64,000 nucleotides of DNA from positions 124,001-188,000 of the forward strand of contig NZ_JAUTDO010000002.1 in assembly GCF_030646165.1 (NCBI RefSeq). Reading direction: 5' to 3'. The position numbers and the translations under genes are program-made. Under the pieces are notes generated by a model that worked only from the letters and a program-made list of their open reading frames with translations, had not been told where the DNA came from and did not search any database. Source of the DNA: Conexibacter sp. CPCC 206217. GTDB taxonomy: Bacteria; Actinomycetota; Thermoleophilia; Solirubrobacterales; Solirubrobacteraceae. This document shows, piece after piece, positions 63,953 to 64,000 of this stretch (positions are counted from its first letter, which is position 1; every line of letters starts with the position of its first letter).

Positions 63953-64000
63953 CGCTACACCGCCGCGGCCGTAGAGATGGCGACGGCCGCCGGCAACGCG

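Noticed and set aside
63955..64000. Possible C-terminal end of an upstream minus-strand gene (TAG at 63955-63957)
   Set aside because: Only about 14 codons are visible and they match nothing; an opposing ATG at 63977 on the plus strand is equally open, so I did not annotate either.

Overview
The window is a very GC-rich chromosomal segment from an actinobacterium. The gene repertoire best fits Thermoleophilia/Solirubrobacterales (a Conexibacter-like organism): an HdrB-type succinate dehydrogenase, secreted NHL/collagen-like proteins, dense runs of overlapping genes, and many start codons sitting 6-9 nt behind a TAnnnT hexamer, as expected for leaderless mRNAs. The organism call is inference from gene content; no rRNA is present.

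Layout. 1-3416: end of an anaerobic-type succinate dehydrogenase/fumarate reductase operon (flavoprotein cut by the window edge, iron-sulfur subunit, CCG-domain subunit). 3397-9706 (minus): housekeeping run dnaX-ybaB-recR-lysC-asd plus a PHP-family phosphatase of the capsule-regulating type. 9771-35179: a large surface-polysaccharide locus with a polyprenyl glycosylphosphotransferase, a Wzx-like flippase, two Wzy/WaaL-type membrane proteins (one with a C-terminal helical repeat extension), a Wzc-like copolymerase/kinase, about nine glycosyltransferases, sugar-nucleotide SDR enzymes, a PIG-L deacetylase, an acyltransferase, an APH-fold protein, a secreted beta-helix lipoprotein and a small LPXTG-type protein. 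35236-45718: FkbM methyltransferase, a secreted GH26-like protein with a Thr-Pro linker and basic tail, a large (Alu-domain-bearing) SRP RNA, a GalE-like SDR, tRNA-Val, a secreted trypsin-like protease, a GT39-type membrane glycosyltransferase, an NHL/collagen-repeat protein and a secreted protein of unknown function.

45900-52562: fatty-acid-hydroxylase-like membrane protein, a ribbon-helix-helix regulator bracketed by two related palindromes, a divergent GntR regulator/allophanate hydrolase pair separated by only 18 bp, and a compositionally foreign pair (carbamoyltransferase plus nitrilase-family amidohydrolase) lying against the 3' end of tRNA-Ser(GGA). 52639-59075: M29 aminopeptidase, small lipoprotein, YceH-family protein, a PBP transpeptidase, and a GGDEF-EAL c-di-GMP protein whose 3' end overlaps the PBP gene by 91 bp. 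59231-63952 (minus): a tightly coupled four-gene operon of acyl-CoA-dehydrogenase-like protein, NodS-like methyltransferase, ferredoxin-reductase-like flavoprotein and a two-domain glycosyltransferase whose second half resembles glucosyl-3-phosphoglycerate synthase. This operon looks like an uncharacterised small-molecule or glycoconjugate pathway and is the strongest candidate for an undescribed system here.

How the parts fit: the 9.8-35 kb locus contains a lipid-linked priming enzyme, chain-building transferases, flippase, polymerase/ligase and copolymerase, so it could make and export a heteropolysaccharide. The PHP phosphatase at 3397 is the natural partner for the kinase at 33839. The flanking secreted GH26-like, beta-helix and NHL/collagen proteins look like wall-associated remodelling or binding factors.
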